DNA of 64,000 nucleotides from Streptomyces sp. MMG1533. Its GTDB lineage: Bacteria; Actinomycetota; Actinomycetes; Streptomycetales; Streptomycetaceae. The stretch is taken from the NCBI RefSeq assembly GCF_001279775.1, contig NZ_LGDG01000232.1:7108-71107 (forward strand), written 5' to 3'. Below the pieces are notes generated by a model. The model saw only the letters and a list, made by a program, of their open reading frames with translations. It did not search any database and was not told the origin of the DNA. Below are positions 34,015-42,991 of this stretch, piece after piece. The position numbers were made by a program, and so were the translations under genes. The first letter of the stretch is position 1. Every line of letters starts with the position of its first letter.

Positions 34015-35301
34015 ATGGCCACGGACCAGACGTCCCCCGCCGAGCACATACCGGGCGCCGCGCCAACGACCACCGCCACCGCCACCACTGCGGCCACCGC
34101 CACCGCCACCGCCACCGCCACCGCCACCGCCACCGCCACCGCCGAGCGCATACCCGACACCCCCGCCCCGGCCCTCTCCGCCACCCGCCTGCCCTCGCTC
34201 ACCGGCATGCGTTTCCCCGCGGCCCTCCTCGTCTTCCTCTTCCACGTCTCGCTCCCCGCCGCCTGGCTCCTCGGCGACGACGCCAACGGCAGCCTCGTCG
34301 CCCGGCTCGCCGAGCAGGCGGGCGGTCTCGGCGTCACCTTCTTCTTCGTCCTCAGCGGCTTCGTCCTGGCCTGGTCCGCCCGCGTCGGCGACCCCAACCG
34401 CTCGTTCTGGCGCCGCCGTTACGTCAAGATCGTGCCGAACTACCTGGTCGCCTGGGCCCTCGCGACGGCCCTGATCGCGGCCGGCACCGCTCCCTGGCGA
34501 TCGCTGGCCACCCTCTTCATGCTCCAGTCGTGGATCCCCGACTACGACACCAACTTCAGCGTGAACCCGCCCGGTTGGTCCCTGTCCACCGAGGCCTTCT
34601 TCTACCTCTGCTTCCCGCTGCTGTTCGCCTGGGCCCGCCGCATCGCCCCGCACCGGCTCAAGTACTGGACCGCGGCCGTCGTGGCCGCCATCGTCGCCAC
34701 GCCCTTCGTGACCACCGCCGTCATCCCCGCGGGCGAGGTCCACATGTCCAACGAACCCTCCGTCTCCGGCCTCCACCTCTGGTTCGCGTACGTCTTCCCG
34801 CCCGCCCGCCTGCTCGACTTCCTGCTCGGCATCCTCGTCGCCCGCGCGGTGCTGCTCGGCCGCTGGCGCAACATCGGCATGGCCTGGTCGGGACTGCTCC
34901 TCGTGGCGAGCTACGCGGTCGCCGAACTCCCAGGCATGCCCTACCTGTTGGCCCAGCGAGCGGTGTGCGTGGTCCCCTGCGTCCTGCTGATCGCGGCCGG
35001 GGCGATCGCCGACGCCGAGGGCCGCTTCACGATCTTCCGCAACCGCGCGATGACCTGGCTCGGCGAGGTGTCCTTCGCCTTCTACCTGCTGCACTTCGTC
35101 GTACTGGCCGAGGGCCGCCGGCTACTCGGCCCGGACCTGGACTCCGTACCGGCCGCGATCGCCGTGCTCGTCGCCGAGTGCGCGGTGGCCGTCCTGCTCG
35201 CCTGGGCGCTCTACGAGTGGGTGGAGAAGCCGATCGTCCGACGCTGGTCCCGGCCCCGCACCAAGGTTCACACCTCGCCGGCCCGCAGCCGCGCCACCTG
35301 A
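34015..35301 (+). CDS. Acyltransferase family 3 (OafA-like membrane acyltransferase)
   Basis: A 428-residue integral membrane protein with about ten helices and the family motifs SLTGMRFPAALLVFLFHVS (catalytic His) and FVLSGFVLAW. The family O-acylates sugars, antibiotics and polysaccharides using acyl-CoA. Residues 20-43 are an Ala-Thr repeat encoded by a GCCACC microsatellite. AAGGAG lies 11 bases upstream. Last gene of the plus operon; its end overlaps the convergent MarR gene by 34 bases. It suggests an acylated cyclitol product. Confidence 0.88.
   Translation: MATDQTSPAEHIPGAAPTTTATATTAATATATATATATATATAERIPDTPAPALSATRLPSLTGMRFPAALLVFLFHVSLPAAWLLGDDANGSLVARLAEQAGGLGVTFFFVLSGFVLAWSARVGDPNRSFWRRRYVKIVPNYLVAWALATALIAAGTAPWRSLATLFMLQSWIPDYDTNFSVNPPGWSLSTEAFFYLCFPLLFAWARRIAPHRLKYWTAAVVAAIVATPFVTTAVIPAGEVHMSNEPSVSGLHLWFAYVFPPARLLDFLLGILVARAVLLGRWRNIGMAWSGLLLVASYAVAELPGMPYLLAQRAVCVVPCVLLIAAGAIADAEGRFTIFRNRAMTWLGEVSFAFYLLHFVVLAEGRRLLGPDLDSVPAAIAVLVAECAVAVLLAWALYEWVEKPIVRRWSRPRTKVHTSPARSRAT
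34093..34143 (+). repeat. Hexanucleotide microsatellite (GCCACC), 8 units
   Basis: Eight uninterrupted GCCACC units plus GCC encode alternating Ala-Thr at the cytosolic N-terminus of the acyltransferase. Two further units lie just upstream at 34075-34086. Confidence 0.92.
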
Positions 35302-35801
35302 GCCGCACTGAACTCCGTCGTACGCCTCATGTGGGCGACGATCAACCCGAGTTGGGAGTCGTCCAGGTCGTCGAAAAGGGCGGACCAGCCACCCCCCAGC
35401 CGCTCCCACACCCGCCCGAACTCGGCGATCCGCTCCGGCACCGTCGCCACCAGCACCCGCCGCCGGTCGGCCGCGTCCCGCTCCCGTACGACGTACCCCG
35501 CCCGCTCCAGCCGGTCCACCAGCCGCGTCGCCGACCCGGTCGTCAGCCCGGTCAGCTCGGCGACGCGGCCGGTCGTGACGGGCCCGCCCTCCAGCGTGAG
35601 CAGGTTCAGACACTGCAAGTCGGTGGGATGCAGCCCGAGATGATCGGCGACCGCCTGGTTGAACAGGGCGTACGACGCCATATAGCGGCGGGAGACGGTC
35701 GACAACTCCTCCAGCAACCGCTCACGCGCCCCACCGGCCGTTGCCCCACGGGCCGTTGACCCACCGGCCATCGCCCCACCAGCCGTTGCCTCGCCGGCCA
35801 T
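35268..35801 (-). CDS. MarR-family transcriptional regulator
   Basis: A 177-residue winged-helix regulator. Dimer helices flank the DNA-binding core (LTLEGGPVTTGRVAELTGLTTGSATRLVDRLERAGYVVRERDAAD region; wing DRRRVLVATV). The first 25 residues are a degenerate MAGG-TA-GGA repeat. GAGGAGAGG precedes ATG 35801; a second in-frame ATG at 35771 is possible. Its 3' end overlaps the acyltransferase gene, so antisense interaction of the messages is possible. Confidence 0.9.
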   Translation of the reverse strand: MAGEATAGGAMAGGSTARGATAGGARERLLEELSTVSRRYMASYALFNQAVADHLGLHPTDLQCLNLLTLEGGPVTTGRVAELTGLTTGSATRLVDRLERAGYVVRERDAADRRRVLVATVPERIAEFGRVWERLGGGWSALFDDLDDSQLGLIVAHMRRTTEFSAAQVARLRAGEV

Positions 35802-35877
35802 CCCGTCCGCCTCTCCTCTGCGCCGCGCAGAGATCGTACGACGCAGCCGCCGGAGTGGGTGCGGCGCCGCCGCCTGC

Positions 35878-36363
35878 TCAGAAGTAGTACTCGTCCCCGG
35901 TGTCCAGGACCAGCAGCCGCTGCCGGTCGTTGGCCCGGTTCCGGTCCACCACCCCGCCGCTCCACACCGTGTCGACCTCCATCAGCACCTCCGACGGCGC
36001 CCCCCGCAGCCGTACCCCCAGCTCCACCCGCTCCCCCAGCCCGTCCGCGGCCAGCTCCCCCACCCGGCACAGCACCACCCGAAGCCCCGACCGCGCACAC
36101 CCGCCCGGCAACTCCTGCCGATACGCCAGCGGCTCCGACCAGCGCAGCCGCACCGTCGCGTCCGGGACGGCCGACGGCCCGAGATTGCGCGGCGTGAGCC
36201 GCACGTCGACCAGCCCGGAGGCCATGGCCGCGGACCCGTGATAGGCGAGATCGGCCTCGGGCCCCCCGTCGGCGGAAGCGACCGGAACCACCCCGCCCAC
36301 CGCCACCAGAGCAGCACCCCACACGGCAGGACCCCGCAGAACCCGCAGAACCTGCTCCTGCAT
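35878..36363 (-). CDS. Secreted protein of unknown function
   Basis: A 161-residue protein with a signal peptide (VWGAALVAVGGVVPVASADG, cleavage near residue 31) and a beta-rich remainder containing LTPRNLGPSAVPDATVRLRW, reminiscent of DUF11-like repeats on exported proteins. Two cysteines (CARSGLRVVLCR) could pair. GAGGAG precedes ATG 36363. No function is recognised. Confidence 0.75.
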   Translation of the reverse strand: MQEQVLRVLRGPAVWGAALVAVGGVVPVASADGGPEADLAYHGSAAMASGLVDVRLTPRNLGPSAVPDATVRLRWSEPLAYRQELPGGCARSGLRVVLCRVGELAADGLGERVELGVRLRGAPSEVLMEVDTVWSGGVVDRNRANDRQRLLVLDTGDEYYF

Positions 36364-36488
36364 GCCACCACTCCTCAGTCAGCAGTCAGCCGTGGTCGTA
36401 GGGGATGTATCCCACGCCAGGCGCCCCGCAGGCGCAGCCCATCAGGGTGACGCATGGTCCCCGGCACCGGCATGCCAAGCTGGCCCGC

Positions 36489-36824
36489 ATGCCCGTCCTC
36501 CGCTCCGCAGCCCTCTTCCTCGTCGCCGCGCTCTTCGAGATCGGCGGCGCGTGGCTGGTCTGGCAGGGCGTGCGCGAGCACCGCGGGTGGCTGTGGATCG
36601 GCGCGGGCGTGCTGGCCCTCGGCGCGTACGGCTTCGTCGCCACCCTCCAGCCGGACGCCGACTTCGGCCGTATCCTCGCCGCGTACGGCGGTGTCTTCGT
36701 CGCCGGTTCACTGGTCTGGGGCATGGCCTCGGACGGCTACCGCCCGGACCGCTGGGACGTCACGGGCGCGCTGATCTGCCTCGCGGGCATGGCGGTGATC
36801 ATGTACGCCCCGCGGGGCAACTGA
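36489..36824 (+). CDS. YnfA-family small membrane protein
   Basis: A 111-residue protein with four helices and the family signature [19 protein letters not shown] and [25 protein letters not shown]. It is usually about 108 residues, which supports ATG 36489 over the upstream start. The UPF0060 family is structurally related to small multidrug transporters. Physiological function is uncertain. Confidence 0.92.
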   Translation: MPVLRSAALFLVAALFEIGGAWLVWQGVREHRGWLWIGAGVLALGAYGFVATLQPDADFGRILAAYGGVFVAGSLVWGMASDGYRPDRWDVTGALICLAGMAVIMYAPRGN

Positions 36825-36848
36825 CCGGACGAACGGTCAGGAAGACAT

Positions 36849-36906
36849 CTCAGGACGGCTCAGGACCGCTGAGGACCACTGAGGACGGCAGAGCGGCTCA
36901 GGACGG
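36849..36906. repeat. 10-base tandem repeats
   Basis: Four CTCAGGACGG-like units run in register (36849-36888), with a fifth at 36897-36906 that includes the stop codon of the minus-strand gene. Function is not evident. Confidence 0.6.
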
Positions 36907-37332
36907 CTCTTCGGGCAGCAGTCCCAACTGCCCCAGGAAGTCCATCTCGTCGAAGTAGAGCCGGTAGTCGACGATCCGGCCGTCCGCCACGGTGGCGATG
37001 TCCACCCCGCGGATCCTGATCTCCTTCTGGGTCGGAGGGAGGGTCTCCCCGGTGGGCAACTGCAGCGGCCCCGTGTTCCTCCCGCTGAAGAACCCCTCGT
37101 CGATGGCCGTGTCACCGACCTCGTACGAGTGCAGCGTCTCGAACGTGGCCTCGGGGACCGCCTCCGTCATCTGACGCCAGTACTCGACGATGTTGTCGCG
37201 CCCGCGGATCTCGCCCTCGTCGGGGGTGAAGGCGACCGCGTCGTCGGCATACAGCTCCCCGACGGCCTTGATGTCCTGGTGCGCGGTCAGCGCGTCCGTG
37301 AGCCGGTCCATGACCTCGCGCGCCTGTCCCAT
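36898..37332 (-). CDS. NTF2-like/SnoaL-type polyketide cyclase-fold protein
   Basis: A 144-residue cone-barrel protein: LTDALTAHQDIKAVGELYADDAVAFTP, then GRDNIVEYWRQMTEAVPEATF and the ending VDYRLYFDEMDFLGQLGL. Members include ester cyclases, isomerases and many uncharacterised proteins. GGAGG precedes ATG 37332. The gene is divergent from an SDR gene. Catalytic role cannot be assigned. Confidence 0.82.
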   Translation of the reverse strand: MGQAREVMDRLTDALTAHQDIKAVGELYADDAVAFTPDEGEIRGRDNIVEYWRQMTEAVPEATFETLHSYEVGDTAIDEGFFSGRNTGPLQLPTGETLPPTQKEIRIRGVDIATVADGRIVDYRLYFDEMDFLGQLGLLPEEPS

Positions 37333-37516
37333 GATCCACCTCCAGAGAAGTCAGGGGATCACCCACCTCATTCTCCCACCGCGCCCCCGCACGAGCAGAC
37401 CGGAGAACGAGCGGACCGCAGTGCGAGCAGACCGCAGTGCGAGATGCCGAACCGCCCGCCCGCCGAGCCTGCCTATCCTGGCCGAACAGGTTTCTGATCA
37501 CGTCCGAGGAGCAGCC

Positions 37517-38293
37517 ATGGCCACCGCAGCACCGTCCGCCGCCTCCCGCATCGCCGTCGTCACCGGTGCGAGCAGCGGAATCGGCGCCGCCACGGCACGC
37601 CGGCTCGCCGAGGCCGGCTACCGCGTCGTCCTGACCGCCCGCCGCAAGGACCGCATCGAGGCGCTGGCCGAAGAGCTCAACGCGGCCGGCCACCAGGCCA
37701 CGGCGTACGCCCTCGACGTCACCGACCGCACCGCGGTCGACGAGTTCGCCAGTGCGTTCAAGTCGGTCGGCGTCCTGGTCAACAACGCGGGCGGAGCCCT
37801 CGGCGCCGACCCGGTGGCCACCGGCGACCCGGCCGACTGGCGCACGATGTACGAGACGAACGTCATCGGCACCCTCAACCTCACCCAGGCCCTCCTGCCC
37901 AAGCTGGACGCGAGCGGCGACGGCACGATCGTCGTCGTCTCCTCGACCGCCGGCCACGGCACCTACGAGGGCGGCGCGGGCTACGTCGCCGCAAAGCACG
38001 GCGCCCACGTCCTCGCCGAGACCCTCCGCCTGGAGATCGTCGGCCGCCCGATCCGCGTCATCGAGATCGCCCCCGGCATGGTCAAGACGGACGAGTTCGC
38101 CCTCACCCGCTTCGCCGGCGACAAGGAGAAGGCCGAAAAGGTCTACGAGGGCGTGGCGGAACCCCTCACCGCCGACGACGTCGCCGACACCATCGCCTGG
38201 ACGGTCACCCGCCCCAGCCACGTCAACATCGACCTCCTGATCGTCCGCCCCCGCGCCCAGGCCTCGAACACAAAGGTCCACAGGGACCTGTAA
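37517..38293 (+). CDS. Short-chain dehydrogenase/reductase (YdfG-like)
   Basis: A 258-residue classical SDR. Cofactor motif TGASSGIG (with AR in TARRKDR favouring NADP), NNAG, catalytic serine in VVSSTAGHG and Y-x3-K in YVAAK. The C-terminus resembles serine/3-hydroxyacid dehydrogenases. AGGAGCAGCC precedes ATG 37517. It overlaps the start of a small membrane protein gene as TAATG. Confidence 0.9.
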   Translation: MATAAPSAASRIAVVTGASSGIGAATARRLAEAGYRVVLTARRKDRIEALAEELNAAGHQATAYALDVTDRTAVDEFASAFKSVGVLVNNAGGALGADPVATGDPADWRTMYETNVIGTLNLTQALLPKLDASGDGTIVVVSSTAGHGTYEGGAGYVAAKHGAHVLAETLRLEIVGRPIRVIEIAPGMVKTDEFALTRFAGDKEKAEKVYEGVAEPLTADDVADTIAWTVTRPSHVNIDLLIVRPRAQASNTKVHRDL

Positions 38294-38442
38294 TGGCCGA
38301 CACCACCGATCCGGAACGCCGACGCCTGGACCAGGAGAAGCAGAACGAACGCAAGATGTGGTGGTGGCTCGCCTACTTCCTCTTCGGCATCCACATCGTG
38401 GCCTTCGTCATGATCTACGCGGTGACGCACGCGCCAAAATGA
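38293..38442 (+). CDS. Small single-helix membrane protein, 49 aa
   Basis: ATG 38293 overlaps the SDR stop (TAATG). The protein is a charged N-terminus (MADTTDPERRRLDQEKQNER) then one helix (WWWLAYFLFGIHIVAFVMIY). It resembles the small DUF6126-type streptomycete membrane proteins. Translational coupling to the SDR gene makes it credible despite its length. Function unknown. Confidence 0.75.
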   Translation: MADTTDPERRRLDQEKQNERKMWWWLAYFLFGIHIVAFVMIYAVTHAPK

Positions 38443-38480
38443 GAAGCCCCCGGCGGGACCGGGACGTAGGGTCCCGGTCC

Positions 38481-39737
38481 GTGGACAGACACATACCGTT
38501 CTCCCGGCTGCACAACTTCCGCGACCTGGGCGGCTACCCGACCCCGGACGGACTCCGCGTCCGCCCGGGCCGCCTCTACCGCGCCGACTCCCTCGGCAAG
38601 CTGATCCCCGGAACACCCGACTGGGACCGTTTCCTGTCCCTCGGCATCCGCACGGTCATCGACCTCCGCCACCCCCGGGAGGCCGAGACCAGCGGCCGTG
38701 TCCCGTCGCACCCCTCCTTCACGTACCACAACCTCAGCATCGAGCACCGCCCGTACAACCAGGCGGCCCAGACCCCCGACGTGGACCCCGGCCCGTACCT
38801 GGCGGAGCGCTACATGGAGGTCGCGCAGGACGGCACGAAGGAGATCCACGGGGCGCTGGAACTGATGGCGGAAGCGGACGCCCCCTTGGTCTTCCACTGC
38901 GCCTCGGGCAAGGACCGCACCGGCCAGCTGGCGGCCCTGGTCCTGTCCCTCCTCGGCATCCCGGACACGACGATCACCGAGGACTTCACCCTCACGGAAC
39001 TGGCGACATCGGCCCTGCTGGCCGACTGGAGGGCACGCAACGACGGCCGCACCCCGACCTGGCCGGCCTTCGGCCGGGCCCCCGCGTCGGCGATGCGCCT
39101 GTTCCTCGCCTCGATGAATGCCCGCTACGGCTCGACAGAGGCATACGTCACCCAGGCCCTGGGCATGGACGCGAAAGCCCTCTCGGCCACCCTCCGCACG
39201 ACCCTCCTCGAACCGCCCCCCACCACCACCCCGAACCTGACCTACCGCAAGGCCACCCCGGACGACGCGAGCCTCCTGGTCCGCCTCCGCGACACGGCGG
39301 CCCTGTGGCAACTGGCGCGCGGCATCACCCAATGGCAGCCGGGCGAAAAGGACGAACTACACTTCCGCACCCGCATGCAAGAGGGCGAAGTCTGGCTGGC
39401 GTACGCGGACGAGACCCCGGCCGGCGCCTGGGAACTCTGGTGGACCGACCCGGCAGCCTGGGGCCCCCGGCCACCCGACGCGGGCTACATCCACCGCCTC
39501 ATGACCACCCCGCACACGTCCCCACCCGGCACCGGCCGCCACCTGCTGGCCGAAGCGGAATCCCGCATCACAGCAACCGGCCGCCCCTACGCCCGCCTGG
39601 ACTGCCTCGCCTCCAACCCCCGCCTGCGCGCGTACTACGAGTCGGCGGGCTACACGGTCGTCGGCGAACAGACGGCGAAGGACGGCGGGTCGGGCAGCCC
39701 GTATGCGGTGACGTTGCTGGAGAAACGGCTGCGGTAA
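38481..39737 (+). CDS. Tyrosine phosphatase-GNAT acetyltransferase fusion
   Basis: A 418-residue two-domain protein. Residues 1-245 form a Y_phosphatase3-type domain: NFRDLGGY near the start, general-acid region, and P-loop HCASGKDRTG (139-148, nucleophile C140). Residues 255-418 form a GNAT fold with LTYRKATPDDASLLVRLRD and the acetyl-CoA region MTTPHTSPPGTGRHLL. A proline/threonine linker joins them. GTG 38481 gives a natural phosphatase N-terminus. The fusion suggests linked removal of phosphate and acetylation of one target; substrate unknown. Confidence 0.85.
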   Translation: MDRHIPFSRLHNFRDLGGYPTPDGLRVRPGRLYRADSLGKLIPGTPDWDRFLSLGIRTVIDLRHPREAETSGRVPSHPSFTYHNLSIEHRPYNQAAQTPDVDPGPYLAERYMEVAQDGTKEIHGALELMAEADAPLVFHCASGKDRTGQLAALVLSLLGIPDTTITEDFTLTELATSALLADWRARNDGRTPTWPAFGRAPASAMRLFLASMNARYGSTEAYVTQALGMDAKALSATLRTTLLEPPPTTTPNLTYRKATPDDASLLVRLRDTAALWQLARGITQWQPGEKDELHFRTRMQEGEVWLAYADETPAGAWELWWTDPAAWGPRPPDAGYIHRLMTTPHTSPPGTGRHLLAEAESRITATGRPYARLDCLASNPRLRAYYESAGYTVVGEQTAKDGGSGSPYAVTLLEKRLR

Positions 39738-39820
39738 CCCACAGGGGTGAACCGAGTCGATCACCGGCACGTCGTCCGAACGCGCAACCTAGGCTCGCGC
39801 CACAACATCAACACTACGGC

Positions 39821-39848
39821 CCTCGACCAGGATGCCGCCCGGTCGAGG
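39821..39848. other. Hairpin upstream of recombinase
   Basis: Arms CCTCGACC (39821-39828) and GGTCGAGG (39841-39848) lie 31 bases before the GTG of the recombinase. It may be a terminator for the upstream gene or part of an attachment or regulatory site. Confidence 0.4.
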
Positions 39849-39878
39849 ACCTGACCAGCAAGGAAGTAGAGGCTTCCC

Positions 39879-41513
39879 GTGGCTGACCACGACACTAGCG
39901 TGTGTTCGTACGCGCAGATCGAACGACGCACAAAGCCGAAACCTCCGGCCCACGAAGTAGAGCTCCTGCTCAACGATCTCCGCGGAGTCCCCCACGGCAC
40001 ACCCTCACTGCTGGAGTTACTGGCCATCCGGGACACCGGTTGGCGCCTGGTCGTCGCCTATTGCCGCATCTCCAACGACAGGCACAGAAGAGATGGGCAC
40101 GGCGTCAAAGACCAGGCAGGCCATTGCGCCCGCATCGCAGCGCAGCATCGCATGATCGTCGTTCATCGCTACGTCGACAACGACAAGTCTGCCTCCAAAG
40201 TCGGCGTCAGACGTCCCGAATTCGAGGCGATGCTCGACGCCCTCACGTGCGGGACCACCACGGCTGGATTCCCGATCGACGGGGTGGTGTGCGTCTCTGA
40301 TGACCGGCTGTATCGGGACGTACATACGTATCAGCAATTCCTCGATTGCTTCACCGCGCACCCCGCCCGGGTATATGCCGATGGGCTCGGCTCATACGAC
40401 CTCTACAGCGAAGAGGCCGCACGGCGCGGTCTTCTCGGTGCAGCCGCCGCACGCGCCGAGAGCAAGAAGCAACAGCAGCGGGCGATGCTCAACCATCGCG
40501 CCCGCGCAGAACGAGGTGAACCAGTGGCGGTACGCCGCCCGTTCGGCTGGAATGCCGACCTGCTCACGCTACATCCCGGCGAATCTGAGGTGGTTCGGCG
40601 TGGAGTACAGAGCCTACTGGGGGGAAAGACGCTGACTGCCGTCACTCAGGAATTCGTCGCCTCTGGCTGTACGAGCACCCTCGGAAACCCCTGGCAACGT
40701 CAGACAGTCAAACAGATCCTGCGCAACCCGCGGATCTGCGGGTACCGAAAGCTCAACGGCGCACTCGTCCTCGGCAACGACGGAAATCCCGTGATCGGCC
40801 AGTGGGAGCCCATCGTGTCACCAGAGGAGTGGCGACTGGTCGCAGAGTCGCTGGAGAGGAAGCGCCACCCCGGAGGCTGGCACAGAAATGGTGCGCTCCG
40901 GGGAGGCGGCACAACGTATCTGCTCACCGGGCTGGTGCGCTGTGGGCGCCCCCTCGACGGCGGGCGACAGTGTGGGGCATCCATGCACGGTCGTCCGACC
41001 AGAGTCTCGTACGAATACTGCTGTCGAACCGCGCTGGACGGAGGCTGCGGCCGAGTCAGCCGCCAAGGCCCCGCAGTGGACGATCTGATCACTCAGTACG
41101 CCCTCACCGTGCTGGACCGTCAGAGCATGCTCGATGCATGGTCTGCAATCCCCTGGCCCGACACGCACAGGTTGGAGATCGCCAAGCACCACAAGGCAGC
41201 CCTCCAGGAGCAGTGGTACGCCGGAGAGATCAGCGATGGCGAGTACTTCTCACAGCTGGCGCGGCAGGAGACGGAGATCAAACGGCTCGTAAATGAACAA
41301 CAGACGTGGATGATCAGGCATCGTCCTGGCGCGCACCAGAACGCCGACGCACGCAGCCGTTGGGATGGGCTGAGCATGACCGCCAAGCGTGAAACCCTAT
41401 ACGGCCTACTGGAGTCCGTGATCATCCTTCCCGGCACCAAGGGATCACATCGTTTTGAGCCCTCTACGGTCATTCCGGTGAGGCGCACGACGCCGAAAAC
41501 CTCGGCAGGCTAG
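39879..41513 (+). CDS. Large serine recombinase (integrase type)
   Basis: A 544-residue large serine recombinase. The catalytic domain holds S65 in AYCRISNDR and the arginine region DDRLYRDVH. A recombinase domain follows (RRPFGWNAD to NPRICGYRK), then a zinc-ribbon with LVRCGRPLDGGRQCG and YCCRTALDGGCG, and a coiled-coil. About 55 residues precede the catalytic domain. Codon 47 is TTA (40017-40019), a bldA-type codon. Base composition is visibly less GC-rich than the neighbours. No phage or plasmid genes adjoin it, so it is probably a remnant of an integrated element. Confidence 0.9.
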   Translation: MADHDTSVCSYAQIERRTKPKPPAHEVELLLNDLRGVPHGTPSLLELLAIRDTGWRLVVAYCRISNDRHRRDGHGVKDQAGHCARIAAQHRMIVVHRYVDNDKSASKVGVRRPEFEAMLDALTCGTTTAGFPIDGVVCVSDDRLYRDVHTYQQFLDCFTAHPARVYADGLGSYDLYSEEAARRGLLGAAAARAESKKQQQRAMLNHRARAERGEPVAVRRPFGWNADLLTLHPGESEVVRRGVQSLLGGKTLTAVTQEFVASGCTSTLGNPWQRQTVKQILRNPRICGYRKLNGALVLGNDGNPVIGQWEPIVSPEEWRLVAESLERKRHPGGWHRNGALRGGGTTYLLTGLVRCGRPLDGGRQCGASMHGRPTRVSYEYCCRTALDGGCGRVSRQGPAVDDLITQYALTVLDRQSMLDAWSAIPWPDTHRLEIAKHHKAALQEQWYAGEISDGEYFSQLARQETEIKRLVNEQQTWMIRHRPGAHQNADARSRWDGLSMTAKRETLYGLLESVIILPGTKGSHRFEPSTVIPVRRTTPKTSAG

Positions 41514-41546
41514 CCGTACCGCACAGAGAGAGCAGTGAACGGAGAG

Positions 41547-41568
41547 CCCTGGCCTGCCTCGGCCAGGG
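41547..41568. terminator. Bidirectional terminator between recombinase and rtcB
   Basis: CCCTGGCC and GGCCAGGG form an 8-base stem around TGCCTC in the 77-base gap between the two convergent genes. Confidence 0.7.
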
Positions 41569-41590
41569 CCCTCCGCCAGAGGTCCGCGAC

Positions 41591-42784
41591 TCACCCCTTC
41601 ACGCACACGACCTGCTTCAGCTTCGCCACGACCTCCACCAGGTCCCGCTGCTGATCGATGACCTGCTCGATCGGCTTGTAGGCACCCGGGATCTCGTCCA
41701 CGACACCGGAGTCCTTGCGGCACTCCACGCCCCGCGTCTGCTCCTCCAGGTCCTTCGTCGAGAAGCGGCGCTTGGCCGCGTTGCGGCTCATGCGCCGACC
41801 GGCGCCGTGCGAAGCCGAGTTGAAGGACTTCTCGTTGCCGAGACCCTTCACGATGTAGGAACCCGTGCCCATCGAGCCCGGGATGATTCCGTACTCTCCG
41901 GCCTTGGCGCTGATCGCCCCTTTGCGCGTGACAAGCAGATCCATGCCCTCGTAACGCTCGCGGCTCACATAGTTGTGGTGGCAGCTCACCTCGGGCTCGA
42001 AGGACACCCGGGCCTTCTTGAACTCCTTGAGCATGACGTCCTTGAAGAGCGCCATCATGAGCGACCGGTTGTACTTGGCGTACTCCTGAGCCCAGTAGAG
42101 ATCGTTCTGGTACGCGGCCATCTGCGGAGTGTCCGCTACGAACACTGCAAGGTCACGGTCGACCAGGCCCTGGTTTTGCGGGAGCTTCTGAGCAACGCCG
42201 ATGTGGTACTCGGCAAGCTCCTTGCCGATATTCCGGGAGCCGGAGTGAAGCATGAGCCACACCGAACCGGACGCATCTATGCAAACCTCACAGAAGTGAT
42301 TCCCTCCGCCAAGCGTCCCCATCTGCAAGGCAGCCCGCTCCCGCCGGAACTTCACCGCCTCCGCAACTCCGTCGAACCGCCCCCAGAAGTCATCCCACCC
42401 AGCGGTGGCCAACCCATGGAACCGCCCCGGCTCAAGGGCAGAGCCATGCATCCCCCGCCCCACCGGAATGGCCTGCTCGATCTTCGACCGAAGCCGCGAC
42501 AGATCCCCGGGAAGGTCATTGGCGGTGAGCGAGGTCTTCACCGCAGACATCCCGCACCCGATGTCCACCCCCACCGCCGCAGGACACACGGCTCCCCGCA
42601 TCGCGATGACCGACCCGACCGTCGCACCCTTCCCGTAATGCACGTCGGGCATCACGGCCAGCCCCTTGATCCACGGCAGGGTCGCGACGTTCCGCAGCTG
42701 CTGCAGCGCGCCTTCCTCGACCGTCGCCGGGTCGGTCCACATACGGATCGGAACCTTCGCGCCCGGCATTTCCACGTACGACAT
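41591..42784 (-). CDS. rtcB: RNA-splicing ligase RtcB
   Basis: A 397-residue GTP- and manganese-dependent ligase joining 2',3'-cyclic phosphate or 3'-phosphate RNA ends to 5'-OH ends. Metal ligands are seen in PDVHYGKG, the cysteine in VGVDIGCG, GGGNHFCE, LHSGSRNIG and CHHNYV. The guanylylated histidine is in SHGAGRRMSR. Complete and typical in length. It stands alone, with no archease or RtcR nearby. RNA repair or tRNA maintenance is the likely role. Confidence 0.96.
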   Translation of the reverse strand: MSYVEMPGAKVPIRMWTDPATVEEGALQQLRNVATLPWIKGLAVMPDVHYGKGATVGSVIAMRGAVCPAAVGVDIGCGMSAVKTSLTANDLPGDLSRLRSKIEQAIPVGRGMHGSALEPGRFHGLATAGWDDFWGRFDGVAEAVKFRRERAALQMGTLGGGNHFCEVCIDASGSVWLMLHSGSRNIGKELAEYHIGVAQKLPQNQGLVDRDLAVFVADTPQMAAYQNDLYWAQEYAKYNRSLMMALFKDVMLKEFKKARVSFEPEVSCHHNYVSRERYEGMDLLVTRKGAISAKAGEYGIIPGSMGTGSYIVKGLGNEKSFNSASHGAGRRMSRNAAKRRFSTKDLEEQTRGVECRKDSGVVDEIPGAYKPIEQVIDQQRDLVEVVAKLKQVVCVKG

Positions 42785-42991
42785 ATCGTCCTCATTCCCC
42801 CGGAATCACAACAGAAGTCTTGAATCGCAAAACCGGCGCCAAGGTCCATCTATGGGACAACGGACCGGCGTCCACGGCCATGCGTGCGATACACATTGTC
42901 TGCAGGGCACGCCCCCGTGCGGCAAGCGATTAACCAGCGGGGACACTGAAGAACCCGGCACCGAGCCACCGTTTCCGAGAGGAGCCTGACC

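Larger units (their letters stand above)
19056..35301. other. Putative butyrolactone-controlled C7-cyclitol biosynthetic cluster
   Basis: Signal synthase, receptor, second receptor-like regulator and two transposase-derived proteins lie at the left. A set of eleven enzyme and transporter genes around a valiolone-type cyclase lies at the right. No aminotransferase, glycosyltransferase or nucleotidyltransferase is present. The right boundary is set by the acyltransferase end; the left could be narrower if the regulators serve another locus. Confidence 0.65.
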
